A stretch of DNA of 38,137 bases from Terriglobia bacterium (GTDB taxonomy: Bacteria; Acidobacteriota; Terriglobia; Bryobacterales; Bryobacteraceae): assembly GCA_010084195.1 (NCBI GenBank), contig RGPS01000034.1, positions 1 to 38,137 of the forward strand, written 5' to 3'. Position 1 is the stretch's first letter; each line of letters opens with the position of its first letter. Positions 15,314 through 22,177 of this stretch are shown in pieces. The translations under genes and the position numbers were made by a program. The notes under the pieces were generated by a model, which worked only from the letters and a program-made list of their open reading frames with translations, was not told the DNA's origin and searched no databases.

Positions 15314-15844
15314 TTATATGTGAGCGAAGCCAAGGACTGGAATCCTGTTTCGCATACCAACTGCGTCGGACGTCGGCGCCAACGCAATTCGAACCTCAAA
15401 TCGCTGCCCTTCGGCGCGAAAGCCCATGGCAACACCTTGAAGCGCGGAGGCATTTCGGAATTGGAAGTTCCGGCCGTGGATCACGGTCGGCACACTGATC
15501 GCCAGAGGTCCCGTCACGACCTCCAGAGCATTCTTGACGTTTCCAATCATCATATTGGTAACCTCAGCTACCACGTCGAGAACCTCGTCGTCGATGCCCT
15601 GCGCGTCGTTGGCATCAAGGCCCAACATCCGCGAATAGAGCAGGGTAGCGAAGCCGGGCGGGCAACAGAAGCTGCCGGATCCACCCCAGTCGCCGGTAAT
15701 GCCTACGAGCGAAATCAGCCCCGATTCCGACGGCCTGAGGTCGCTGATCAGGCCCGTGTACTCCACCTCCATGTCCAGCATCATGGAGAAGACCTCTGCA
15801 GTCGCGGACGTCACACTTGTCACCAGAAGTTCGTGATCTATCAT
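15314..15844 (-). CDS. cheX: CheX-like chemotaxis phosphatase
   Basis: A 176-residue CheC/CheX/FliY-type protein. The catalytic E-x2-N motif is at residues 94-97 (EVTN), within an amphipathic helix, and the N-terminal strand pattern is that of CheX. These proteins dephosphorylate CheY-P. The ATG at 15844 has an AAGGA site 7 nt away, better than the TTG just before it. It is the first gene of a minus operon, with a sigma-28-like promoter about 65 nt upstream. No intact CheY is present in the window. Confidence 0.85.
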   Translation of the reverse strand: MIDHELLVTSVTSATAEVFSMMLDMEVEYTGLISDLRPSESGLISLVGITGDWGGSGSFCCPPGFATLLYSRMLGLDANDAQGIDDEVLDVVAEVTNMMIGNVKNALEVVTGPLAISVPTVIHGRNFQFRNASALQGVAMGFRAEGQRFEVRIALAPTSDAVGMRNRIPVLGFAHI

Positions 15845-15906
15845 CAAAATGTCCTTTCGGCGACCTGACGCAGCCCAAATGCACTACTCTCATCCGCTCA
15901 GTGAAG

Positions 15907-15934
15907 TCATCGGCCTGGGAGAACAGGAACTTTA
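15907..15934 (-). promoter_or_regulatory. Candidate sigma-28 promoter of cheX-sigma-flgM
   Basis: On the minus strand TAAA and GCCGATGA are 16 nt apart. The -10 matches 7 of 8 consensus bases and the -35 extends to TAAAGTTC. It is the best full sigma-28 match in the window and places cheX, the short sigma factor and flgM in the late class. Confidence 0.75.
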
Positions 15935-15966
15935 GGCTCGGCACGAAATATTCTTCGAAAAAAGAC

Positions 15967-15993
15967 TAAAGGTTTTTGACTTGATGTCGATAG
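15967..15993 (+). promoter_or_regulatory. Candidate sigma-28 promoter of the sigma-54 activator
   Basis: TAAA and GTCGATAG are 15 nt apart, the consensus spacing, with a 6 of 8 match in the -10. Transcription would start near 16000, almost at the start codon. It is back to back with the cheX promoter, which lies 33 nt away. Confidence 0.5.
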
Positions 15994-15997
15994 AGAT

Positions 15998-16014
15998 GTG
16001 GATACCGAATCCAC
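15998..16014 (+). promoter_or_regulatory. Palindrome next to the activator start codon
   Basis: GTGGAT-ACCGA-ATCCAC, a perfect 6-bp inverted repeat with a 5-nt centre. It ends directly before the ATG at 16015. If the sigma-28-like promoter is used, it covers the start of the transcript. It could be an operator or an RNA hairpin that hides the start. Confidence 0.5.
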
Positions 16015-17160
16015 ATGACCCACTCCCTGGAAAATCCCTCTTATGCACATGGCGACTCGTTCGCCGCCAGAACCTCTGACGCCGTGGTACCCGGAAGGCC
16101 GCTTCTGATAAGTAGTGGTGCCCGTTCCGCAGAGTTTGGTCAGGCCAATGGCGCCTGGCCGGGTGGTTCCAGCGGAGCGCCGCCGCTCGTCGGTGCCAGT
16201 CCCGCGATCGCGAGCGTAACTTCGGACGTCGAGCTGGTGGCAAGTCGCACCTGTAATGTTCTAATCGAGGGCGAGACCGGAACGGGCAAGGAGGTCGTCG
16301 CGAGGGCCATTCATGCGCTGGGATCGCGGAGCAAGGGCCCATGGGTGGCTATCAACTGCGGCGCAATTCCCGAGGCCTTATTGGAAGCCGAACTGTTTGG
16401 GCACATTCGCGGGGCCTTTACGGGCGCCATCCAGTCCAGAGCCGGCAAGTTCGAGATCGCTAACCGCGGCACGATCTTTCTGGATGAGATTACCGAGATG
16501 CCAATGGGACTGCAGGCCAAGCTGCTTCGGGTTCTGCAGGAACGTGAGTTGGAACGCCTGGGCGGGAACGAGAAGATTCGGCTGGACATACGTGTTGTTG
16601 CGGCAACAAATGCGGGATTGAGCGAGCGAGTTCGACAGGGGCTTTTTCGGGAGGACCTCTACTATCGCCTGAATGTGTTCCGCATCTGGGTACCACCGTT
16701 GCGGGACAGACGGGATGACATTCCCCTGCTCGCCCGGCACTTCATTGAAAAGATCTGCCGCGCCGAAGGGTGCCGGATCAAGAACCTGGAGGGTGCTGCA
16801 ATGGATAGGCTTATGTGCCACACCTGGTCAGGCAACGTGCGCGAACTGGAAAATATCATTGAAACAAGCATCATCCTGAGCTCGTCAAGGGTGAATATCG
16901 CCGCAGGCGATATTCGGTTCTACTCATCACCGTCAGAGCCCTTGCGGCGCGTGCAGATGACCGCGTCCTCCGGCATGCCGGAAGACGGGCTCGATTTCCA
17001 AAAAGCGGTCGAGGAGTTTGAGCAGAGCCTGCTCACTCACGCTCTGACGCGGGTGCGAGGTAATAAGACGGCAGCTGCAGAGTTACTTGGACTAAAGCGA
17101 ACCACCCTCGCCGCGAAGATGCGGGCCCTCGGGACCCGCATGCCCCGCCTGGTCGCCTGA
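16015..17160 (+). CDS. Sigma-54-dependent transcriptional activator, no receiver domain
   Basis: A 381-residue enhancer-binding protein of the FleQ/FlrC type. After about 60 low-complexity residues comes a full AAA+ domain: Walker A GETGTGKE at 86-93, the sigma-54-contact loop GAFTGA at 133-138, and Walker B TIFLDE at 153-158. A Fis-type helix-turn-helix ends the protein (NKTAAAELLGLKRTTLAAKM). There is no receiver or FleQ domain at the N-terminus. This may be the regulator of the early flagellar genes; sigma-54-like sites are seen before flgB and flgF. It is the only gene on its strand in this part. Confidence 0.9.
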   Translation: MTHSLENPSYAHGDSFAARTSDAVVPGRPLLISSGARSAEFGQANGAWPGGSSGAPPLVGASPAIASVTSDVELVASRTCNVLIEGETGTGKEVVARAIHALGSRSKGPWVAINCGAIPEALLEAELFGHIRGAFTGAIQSRAGKFEIANRGTIFLDEITEMPMGLQAKLLRVLQERELERLGGNEKIRLDIRVVAATNAGLSERVRQGLFREDLYYRLNVFRIWVPPLRDRRDDIPLLARHFIEKICRAEGCRIKNLEGAAMDRLMCHTWSGNVRELENIIETSIILSSSRVNIAAGDIRFYSSPSEPLRRVQMTASSGMPEDGLDFQKAVEEFEQSLLTHALTRVRGNKTAAAELLGLKRTTLAAKMRALGTRMPRLVA

Positions 17161-17367
17161 AAATGAATCAACCCAAAAAACGGCAGTTGAGCGGATCTTC
17201 GGCATAAGGCGTTCCCCAGCATCCTCTTGCACGTAATGCAGTTTTCACCCAAATGGCGGACGGTCGGAGCAGATGTCGCTCCAGCCAAATCAATGATTTA
17301 CCTTGGCCCACGGACGCCAATTGCCGTTTTTAGGATCAATTGGATGGCTAGTCAGGCGTTTGAATCA
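17161..17367. other. Noncoding stretch after the activator gene
   Basis: I see no gene, RNA or clear terminator here. Together with the IS right end it makes a gap of about 345 nt before the transposase. Six-base matches only are seen to sigma-54 or sigma-28 signals. Confidence 0.4.
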
Positions 17368-17456
17368 CTACCGGCTTAAAGCCGGTAGAATGCGTGACGA
17401 CTGAAAGTCGAGGAGTGCGGCTGAAGCCGTCTCAAGGGGTTCCGGCTGAGAGCCGG
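17368..17456. repeat. Four successive REP-like hairpins
   Basis: Four palindromes of 12-21 nt follow each other within 90 nt, with loops TAA, GAA, GA and GAG. The first has the CTACC...GGTAG outer form. A similar CTACC...GGTAG palindrome lies before flgF at 32223-32240. Confidence 0.65.
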
Positions 17457-17505
17457 CTCAAGGCTCGGTGGACACTGTAATCTTGAAGCCCTGGTCGTCT
17501 TCGTC

Positions 17506-17910
17506 CTACTTTTGGCTCTCTATATAGGCTTTGATCGTGGCCTCGTCCACCGCGCCCACCGTCGCGCAGAAGTACCCGCGTGCCCACATATGTTGTCCCC
17601 AATATCGCTTTCGCAGGTCCGGAAGCTCCGCCTGCAAATGTCGGCTCGACCGGCCTTTGATGTACTGCGCCAGCTTCGCCGGCGACAATATCGGAGGTGC
17701 CGACACCAGCATGTGTATATGATCCGGCGACACTGCTCCCCGTATGATCACCACGTCCCGCGCCTGGCAGATCTGGCGGATCAGGTCGCGCACACGCTCA
17801 GCTACTCGCACGCGCCGTATCTTATACCTATACTTTGTGCAGCAGATTAAGTGATACTTCAGCTCGAACACCGCGTGCGCGCTATGCGTGTATGCCGCCA
17901 TTTCCCCCAT
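17506..17910 (-). CDS. tnpA: IS200/IS605 family transposase TnpA
   Basis: A 134-residue Y1 HUH transposase. The metal-binding HIH is at residues 64-66 (SPDHIHMLVSAP) and the catalytic Tyr is at 129 in the last helix (ATIKAYIESQ). The N-terminus HAVFELKYHLICCTKYR and the WARGYFCATVG segment are typical. Length is normal, so the protein may be active. The ATG at 17910 has an AAGG site 6-7 nt upstream. It overlaps the end of the cheX-like frame by 29 nt. The hairpins around it also leave open a REP-associated (RAYT) relative. Confidence 0.9.
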   Translation of the reverse strand: MGEMAAYTHSAHAVFELKYHLICCTKYRYKIRRVRVAERVRDLIRQICQARDVVIIRGAVSPDHIHMLVSAPPILSPAKLAQYIKGRSSRHLQAELPDLRKRYWGQHMWARGYFCATVGAVDEATIKAYIESQK

Positions 17911-18397
17911 TGTCGACCTTCGAAATGGGGCCGCTGAAAGCGGGCCACCTAAAAGGCGGTGGGATTAGACCAGGAGGACGGAGGTAAACGCAAAGGTACA
18001 TCTCGGGCTGATCCGCACCAACTGGAAAGGAATGCGGAAAAGATTCCAGAGCCTCCGTAACAGGAACCGGCACTCCGTACTCAAAGTTTTCGTCCGGCAT
18101 CCACGCCGACATAAAGGTCCCGCATGCCACGTTAGCCAGTTCCCGAACAGTGGCCTCGATTTGTCCGGGCCCAGGCAAGGCAGCTTCACAGGCCAGAAAC
18201 TCGGATGTCATCCTGCTGGTAAGGCCCCTGCTGACCCTCAAGGTGAATTGTCCCCGAATCGGCCCCGTAAACCAGACTGACACCCCAAGGGAGTCTATTT
18301 CGGGTAACGCCTCACCCTGGTAAATGGGCGACATGAAATACATGGTCTCGAGTACCTCAGTCATTGCTTCTGTTATCACGGCTTGTGGAATGTTCAC
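17882..18397 (-). CDS. CheX-like protein with a C-terminus running into the IS element
   Basis: A 171-residue protein. The CheX domain covers about residues 1-140, with E-x2-N at 86-89 (ELAN). The start is GTG at 18397, preceded by GAGG and overlapping the ancestral cheY stop as GTGA. About the last 20 residues (from FRWPAFSGPISK on) are written by IS-end and transposase-leader sequence, so the original C-terminus was probably replaced. Still, the CheX core looks whole. It is a second CheX-like gene beside the one at 15.3 kb. Confidence 0.75.
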   Translation of the reverse strand: MNIPQAVITEAMTEVLETMYFMSPIYQGEALPEIDSLGVSVWFTGPIRGQFTLRVSRGLTSRMTSEFLACEAALPGPGQIEATVRELANVACGTFMSAWMPDENFEYGVPVPVTEALESFPHSFPVGADQPEMYLCVYLRPPGLIPPPFRWPAFSGPISKVDNGGNGGIHA

Positions 18398-18728
18398 TGA
18401 AGGGCCTCGAGAAATGAAAGTAGTTCCCGACGAAGGACCTGCGGCGTAACCGGTTTCATCAGGTAGGTGAAGGCTCCGCAGCCCAGGACTTCGGCGGGCC
18501 TCGCCGGAGCTGGGTGGAGGCGTGCATTTGTTCGATCAGTTCCGAGCCGCTCATCTCCGGCATGTTCAGATTGGTAATGACGAGGTCCGGAACAATGTCC
18601 AGCGCTGTTTCCATACCTTGGCGACCGTTCTTGGCCTCATAGATAGTCGTCTCAAGGCCCGTCATTTGCAACGTCCGGGCGACATAGCGCCGCATTACCG
18701 GCGAATCGTCTACCAGTAGAACTGTCAT
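18394..18728 (-). pseudogene. cheY: Degenerate cheY: Asn at the phospho-acceptor, deletion and frameshift
   Basis: The N-terminal half is a CheY receiver (MTVLLVDDSPVMRRYV, with the acidic pair D7-D8). The phospho-acceptor position in TNLNMPEMSG is Asn53 (codon AAT), not Asp. After MHASTQLR the frame continues to a stop at 18459. A different frame carries the normal CheY end (CGAFTYLMKPVTPQVLRREL), ending in a TGA that overlaps the next start as GTGA. About 13-15 residues around strand beta-4 are absent at the shift. As it stands the gene cannot make a normal CheY. The ATG at 18728 overlaps cheD by 4 nt. Confidence 0.85.
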
Positions 18729-19291
18729 CGTCCGCTCCCTTCCGCGAAGACTTGTATTCGGCCCGGAGCGAGGACACGGCCAGGGGCAGTGCCCTTTCGA
18801 AGATCCCCTTGTCCGGTCCCAAGATCGAGGCGCACGGAGTGGGATTCGTTTCCACCAACGTCTTCGTTGTCCACAAAGATGCCAGCTCTCCAGAACGCCT
18901 TCTTTATGGGCATGCGGTTTCGCTTGCCCATCTCGAAAGATGCCGAATCCGCCATCATGTTGGCCCCTCCGGCCATGCAACACCTGAGTCTGGATTTCGA
19001 AGCCCCGCCGACCTCCAGCCGACGAGGCAGTTCGGGAACCCCTGTATCCACGTAGAGAAAGGGATTTCCAGCGGCCCCCGACGCCGTTCGGTCAATTGCC
19101 GAACCCGGCAGCATCACATGCAGAAGCTCTCCGAGTCTGAGCTTCCAATCCCATGCAACTACGGCAATGCAGGATCCCAGAGCATACGTCGTCAGGGCAC
19201 TTACCGGCCATACTGCCGTCCGGCAATCGCCTACGCCTACCACTACTTCCTGTTGCGTCTGTAGTAGCTGAGGGCTTGAAGATGCAGCCAT
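18725..19291 (-). CDS. cheD: Chemoreceptor glutamine deamidase CheD
   Basis: A 188-residue protein. Thr35, Cys41 and His58 sit in YALGSCIAVVAWD and LLHVMLP with the spacing of the catalytic Thr-Cys-His of Thermotoga CheD (T21, C27, H44). The later GGANMM and EDVGGN motifs are also present. CheD deamidates receptor glutamines and is inhibited or steered by CheC/CheX. It begins directly after the cheR remnant stop (TGA then ATG), with an AGGA site. It looks intact, unlike its neighbours. Confidence 0.92.
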   Translation of the reverse strand: MAASSSPQLLQTQQEVVVGVGDCRTAVWPVSALTTYALGSCIAVVAWDWKLRLGELLHVMLPGSAIDRTASGAAGNPFLYVDTGVPELPRRLEVGGASKSRLRCCMAGGANMMADSASFEMGKRNRMPIKKAFWRAGIFVDNEDVGGNESHSVRLDLGTGQGDLRKGTAPGRVLAPGRIQVFAEGSGR

Positions 19292-20112
19292 TCAGCACTT
19301 CCTGTAGGTCGCCGGCTGAACATAAGTGAGACTTTGCGGCAACCGCAGCAGGGTTTCTGAATGCCCCGTCAAAAGGTGGCCCCCGGGGATAAGTTGTTGC
19401 ACCAGACGCCCCACCAAAAGATCTCTGGTCGGCTGCTCAAAATAGATCATCACGTTTCGGCAGAAAATAACATCGAAGGTTCAAGCTTCCGTACAAGGGT
19501 CCAGGAGATTGAAAGCCCCAAAGCGCATGCAGGAACGAACCTTCCTGGTCACCCGCCACTTCCCTGAGTCCCTGTTGTCCACCTCAAAGAAGAGATTCTG
19601 CCACCCCACCGGCAGAGCTTCCAGACGACTCTCTTCATATTCACCAGCTGTCGCCCTACTGAGGACTGTTCGTGATATATCTGTAGCCGTAATCGCGCAC
19701 CGTACCCCGGCGTCCAGACAGCACATGGCAATTGTGTACGGCTCTTCCCCCGTCGCGCAAGGTCACGAACGAGTCGCGACATCTTCCGGAACAACGTTCC
19801 AACCGCGACCATCCGCATCAACATCGAAGTCTTTTGGACCTCCTGTAAAACGCGGCCTAACTGCATCAGGTTGCGAGACAGAAGAGCATCCCCGACCGGC
19901 CTGGTCTCGCTGCGAGAGAGCTCCGCAACCCGGACGGCACTGGACCTCAGGTCGTGGGGTATCGGCAGCGTAAGGTAGTCATTCAGGGTACTCAGGAGCT
20001 GAGCTGCGCCGGGTCCACCCTCATCGGGGCCCTGGCTCTCCCCGTCAACAGGGGATGTCCCCCTCAGTATTCGCTCAATCGTCGCCGCCGGCAATACGCT
20101 CGTTTCGGTCAT
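19292..20112 (-). pseudogene. cheA'/'cheR fusion remnant with frameshift and internal stop
   Basis: The 5' part (from ATG 20112) ends in a CheA dimerisation-domain segment: LGRVLQEVQKTS, then MRMVAVGTLFRKMSRLVRDLAR. No Hpt domain is seen before it; its first 50 residues are unassigned. The 3' part, in another frame, is the second half of CheR: CATGEEPYTIAM, ATDISRTVLS, FDVIFCRNVMIYF, ending TYVQPATYRKC. The CheA and CheR parts meet near 19745-19760, sharing TGCGCGA. The CheR part has an in-frame TGA at 19481-19483. The kinase core of CheA and the first third of CheR are gone. Neither activity is expected. Confidence 0.8.
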
Positions 20113-20167
20113 AGTCGTCCGCTTTTCAGCAGATCGGCTGCAACACGGGCGGACTTTAGGACCGAGG

Positions 20168-20551
20168 CTATGATTCCGTCCGGATCGTGAGAATCTGCCC
20201 AACCCGGGTGAGAAGTCGAGCCTCACTGGTTGCAATCCCCAGGCTGGAAGCCACCGTTTCGGCAGCAGAACCGCTGCGAAGCATTTGCAGAGCCTGGGAC
20301 CGCACAGACAAATTCAGGCGCCCGCCCCGAAGAGACTCCTGCGCGCTCACCATCCCGGTCTCGAGCGCATGAAGAGCCTCGCGCAACTCGCTGACTTCAC
20401 TCCCACAGTTTGCCTGCACCCTCTCCACCTCGGTGCGCAGCTCCGTCGCATCACGGTGCCACAAAGTGCGGGCGCGTGACAGCAGCCACAGCGACGTCAT
20501 TGCCGCCGCCAGGCCAAACACACTCATCAACCATCCGGAATCGCTGTTCAT
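20168..20551 (-). CDS. Membrane-anchored DUF2802-like protein
   Basis: A 127-residue protein with one N-terminal membrane helix (about residues 6-26), a coiled coil (about 35-80, RTEVERVQANCGSEVSELRE) and a C-terminal helix-turn-helix-like end (AAETVASSLGIATSEARLL). This layout is that of DUF2802 proteins, which often sit in flagellar and chemotaxis clusters and whose function is unknown. The start overlaps the fliN stop as ATGA. The family name is from layout rather than a recognised signature. Confidence 0.65.
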   Translation of the reverse strand: MNSDSGWLMSVFGLAAAMTSLWLLSRARTLWHRDATELRTEVERVQANCGSEVSELREALHALETGMVSAQESLRGGRLNLSVRSQALQMLRSGSAAETVASSLGIATSEARLLTRVGQILTIRTES

Positions 20552-21372
20552 CTTCCTGCTCCTGCGGTCTTTACTGAGCCATCCATCCCGGTTCGCAACC
20601 GGTCTTCACGGCTTGCCAGATGGGTGACCCGAACCCCGTAATTCCCCTCAACTACAACCACTTCTCCGCGTGCGATCACGCAGTCGTTCACGATCACATC
20701 CACCGGTTCCGTCACGAGCCTGTTCAATTCCACAATTGATCCCGTATTCAGTTTCAGTACCTCCCGAATGGGCAGCACCGTCTTGCCGAAGGAGATAGAC
20801 ACCGGCAAGGCGACATCAAGAAGCAAATCAAACGTCTTGGAAAATGCGACGTCGGAAGTACCGGCTGCCGGGGCGGCACGCGGTTCGTACAAAGCGGCCA
20901 GAACCGCAGACCATGCCACACCAAGCTGCCAGCTGACTTCCCCGCTGCTTGCCGTAAGAAAGGTCGTTGAGACTTCCGGCATGGCCCCGATATCTTCACC
21001 CCGGGCCGAACTCACTTCCTGCTGAACATCGCCCGTCACCCGCATGGCGAGACCACCCATCGTCTGGCCCGCGATCTCAAACCAGGTGGACCGGCAATCC
21101 TCTTCGGACGCAGAATCAATGCCGACGGCGGCAAGTACCATGCTTCCCGCCGCTTCCCACAGATCCCTCCCGACCGCCAGCCATACCCCAGGCTCCGGGC
21201 CTGCAGAGAATGTTTGCTGCCAGACTATCGGTTCGTTCAGGTCTTCTGCACCCGATGACCCGGGCGTCACGGTGAACGTCTGCCCCGTCATGCTGGAGAG
21301 TGATTCCGAAAGCGCAGAAATCAGATGCTCCAGCAGCCGCCCGTTGCCCGTCGATGTATATTCCTGTCCCAT
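20548..21372 (-). CDS. fliN: FliN/FliY-type switch protein with a CheX-like N-terminus
   Basis: A 274-residue protein. The C-terminal third (about 185-260) is a SpoA/FliN domain (DVALPVSISFGKTVLPIREV, EVVVVEGNYGVRVTHL). The N-terminal two-thirds resembles a CheC/CheX fold (about 10-140), but the E-x2-N position reads E-x2-G (EIAG, residues 99-102), so phosphatase activity is unlikely. FliN forms the lower C ring and docks FliH. A second, short FliN is encoded at 28.6 kb. It follows fliA after 37 nt. Confidence 0.82.
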   Translation of the reverse strand: MGQEYTSTGNGRLLEHLISALSESLSSMTGQTFTVTPGSSGAEDLNEPIVWQQTFSAGPEPGVWLAVGRDLWEAAGSMVLAAVGIDSASEEDCRSTWFEIAGQTMGGLAMRVTGDVQQEVSSARGEDIGAMPEVSTTFLTASSGEVSWQLGVAWSAVLAALYEPRAAPAAGTSDVAFSKTFDLLLDVALPVSISFGKTVLPIREVLKLNTGSIVELNRLVTEPVDVIVNDCVIARGEVVVVEGNYGVRVTHLASREDRLRTGMDGSVKTAGAGR

Positions 21373-21409
21373 GTTCTTCCTTACGCGATCTCCCCCGGAT
21401 TGCCAGAGC

Positions 21410-22165
21410 CTAGGCCCTCACACCGGGCCACCGCGCCCCGATCGAATTCCGAAGTCGCAGAACCGCCTGCGACTTGATCTGCGACACTCTCGAAAAGTGA
21501 AGGCCCATGACGTCCCCAACCTCCCGCAAAGTGAGTTCCTCAAAATAGTAAAGACTCAGTACCGTGCGCTCCACTGCCGGAATTCGCTCAATCGAAGCCG
21601 TGATCAAACGCTCCAGCTCAGCCCGTTCCAGCTGGACTACCGGAGAGTTCTCTTCCGGATCACTAACGTAACGGTAGGCAGCCGGCAGGCCGCTGTCATC
21701 CCGCAAATACTCCAGCTCGCCAACATCCAGGGCAGCCACCTCGTTGAGCCGCTGCCGGTATTCCCCGACGCCCATCTTCAATTCCGCCGCAATCTCTGCC
21801 TCTTCAGGAACACGCCCCAAACGCCGCGCCGCAACCTCCAGCGCGCTTTCCAGGTCCCTCGCGAGGCGCCGCTTCATTCTGGGTGCCCAGTCCGACTCCC
21901 GAAGGCTGTCGAGGATTGCCCCCCGGATCCGAAATTCCGCATACGTCTTCAGCCGGACATTCTGAAGCGGATCAAAGTTATCAATCGCCTGAATCAGGCC
22001 GACAACGCCAGCCGACATCAGGTCCTCAAACTGGATCGTGTCCGGCAGGCGCTCGTGGATCCGGCGGGCAATCAGGCGCACCTGGGGCAAGTGTTCCAGG
22101 ATGAGTCGTTCACGCTCATCCTCAGACCTTACCTCCTGATGAAAACAGTACGCCGCAGCCGCCAC
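21410..22165 (-). CDS. fliA: Flagellar sigma factor sigma-28 (FliA)
   Basis: A 251-residue sigma-70 family factor. Region 2 (FEDLMSAGVVGLIQAIDNFD, AEFRIRGAILDSLRESDWAP), region 3 (RRLGRVPEEAEIAAELKM) and region 4 (ELTLREVGDVMGLHFSRVSQI) are all present; the DSLRESDWAPR element is a FliA hallmark. It recognises TAAA/GCCGATAA promoters, of which several are in the island. The start is GTG at 22165, with AAGGAGG 7 nt upstream. It follows flhF with a 12-nt gap; flhG, usually in between, is absent. Confidence 0.95.
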   Translation of the reverse strand: MAAAAYCFHQEVRSEDERERLILEHLPQVRLIARRIHERLPDTIQFEDLMSAGVVGLIQAIDNFDPLQNVRLKTYAEFRIRGAILDSLRESDWAPRMKRRLARDLESALEVAARRLGRVPEEAEIAAELKMGVGEYRQRLNEVAALDVGELEYLRDDSGLPAAYRYVSDPEENSPVVQLERAELERLITASIERIPAVERTVLSLYYFEELTLREVGDVMGLHFSRVSQIKSQAVLRLRNSIGARWPGVRA

Positions 22166-22177
22166 CGGGTAGCCTCC

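Larger units (their letters stand above)
17368..17943 (-). mobile_element. IS200/IS605-type element with hairpin ends
   Basis: A single transposase gene is flanked on the downstream side by four small palindromes (17368-17388, 17398-17410, 17418-17429, 17442-17456) and on the upstream side by one (17931-17943). All have G/C-rich stems around a CT-GAA-AG type centre. Single-strand Y1 transposases recognise such hairpins at the ends. The exact ends are not fixed by sequence, since these elements make no target duplication. It lies at the 3' end of the long flagellar operon. Confidence 0.7.

Noticed and set aside
15232-15453. Upstream extension of the short sigma factor to 295 residues
   Set aside because: The extra 74 residues have no family similarity and run into the cheX gene; the ATG at 15231 gives a normal start.
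17161-17367. Hidden small gene or riboswitch
   Set aside because: No open frame with a ribosome site and no recognisable RNA fold.
17371-17456. CRISPR array
   Set aside because: The hairpins differ in sequence and are not separated by spacers of constant length; no cas genes are present.
19481-19483. TGA in cheR as selenocysteine or recoding
   Set aside because: The same gene also has a fusion and a frameshift, and no SECIS-like hairpin directly follows; decay is simpler.
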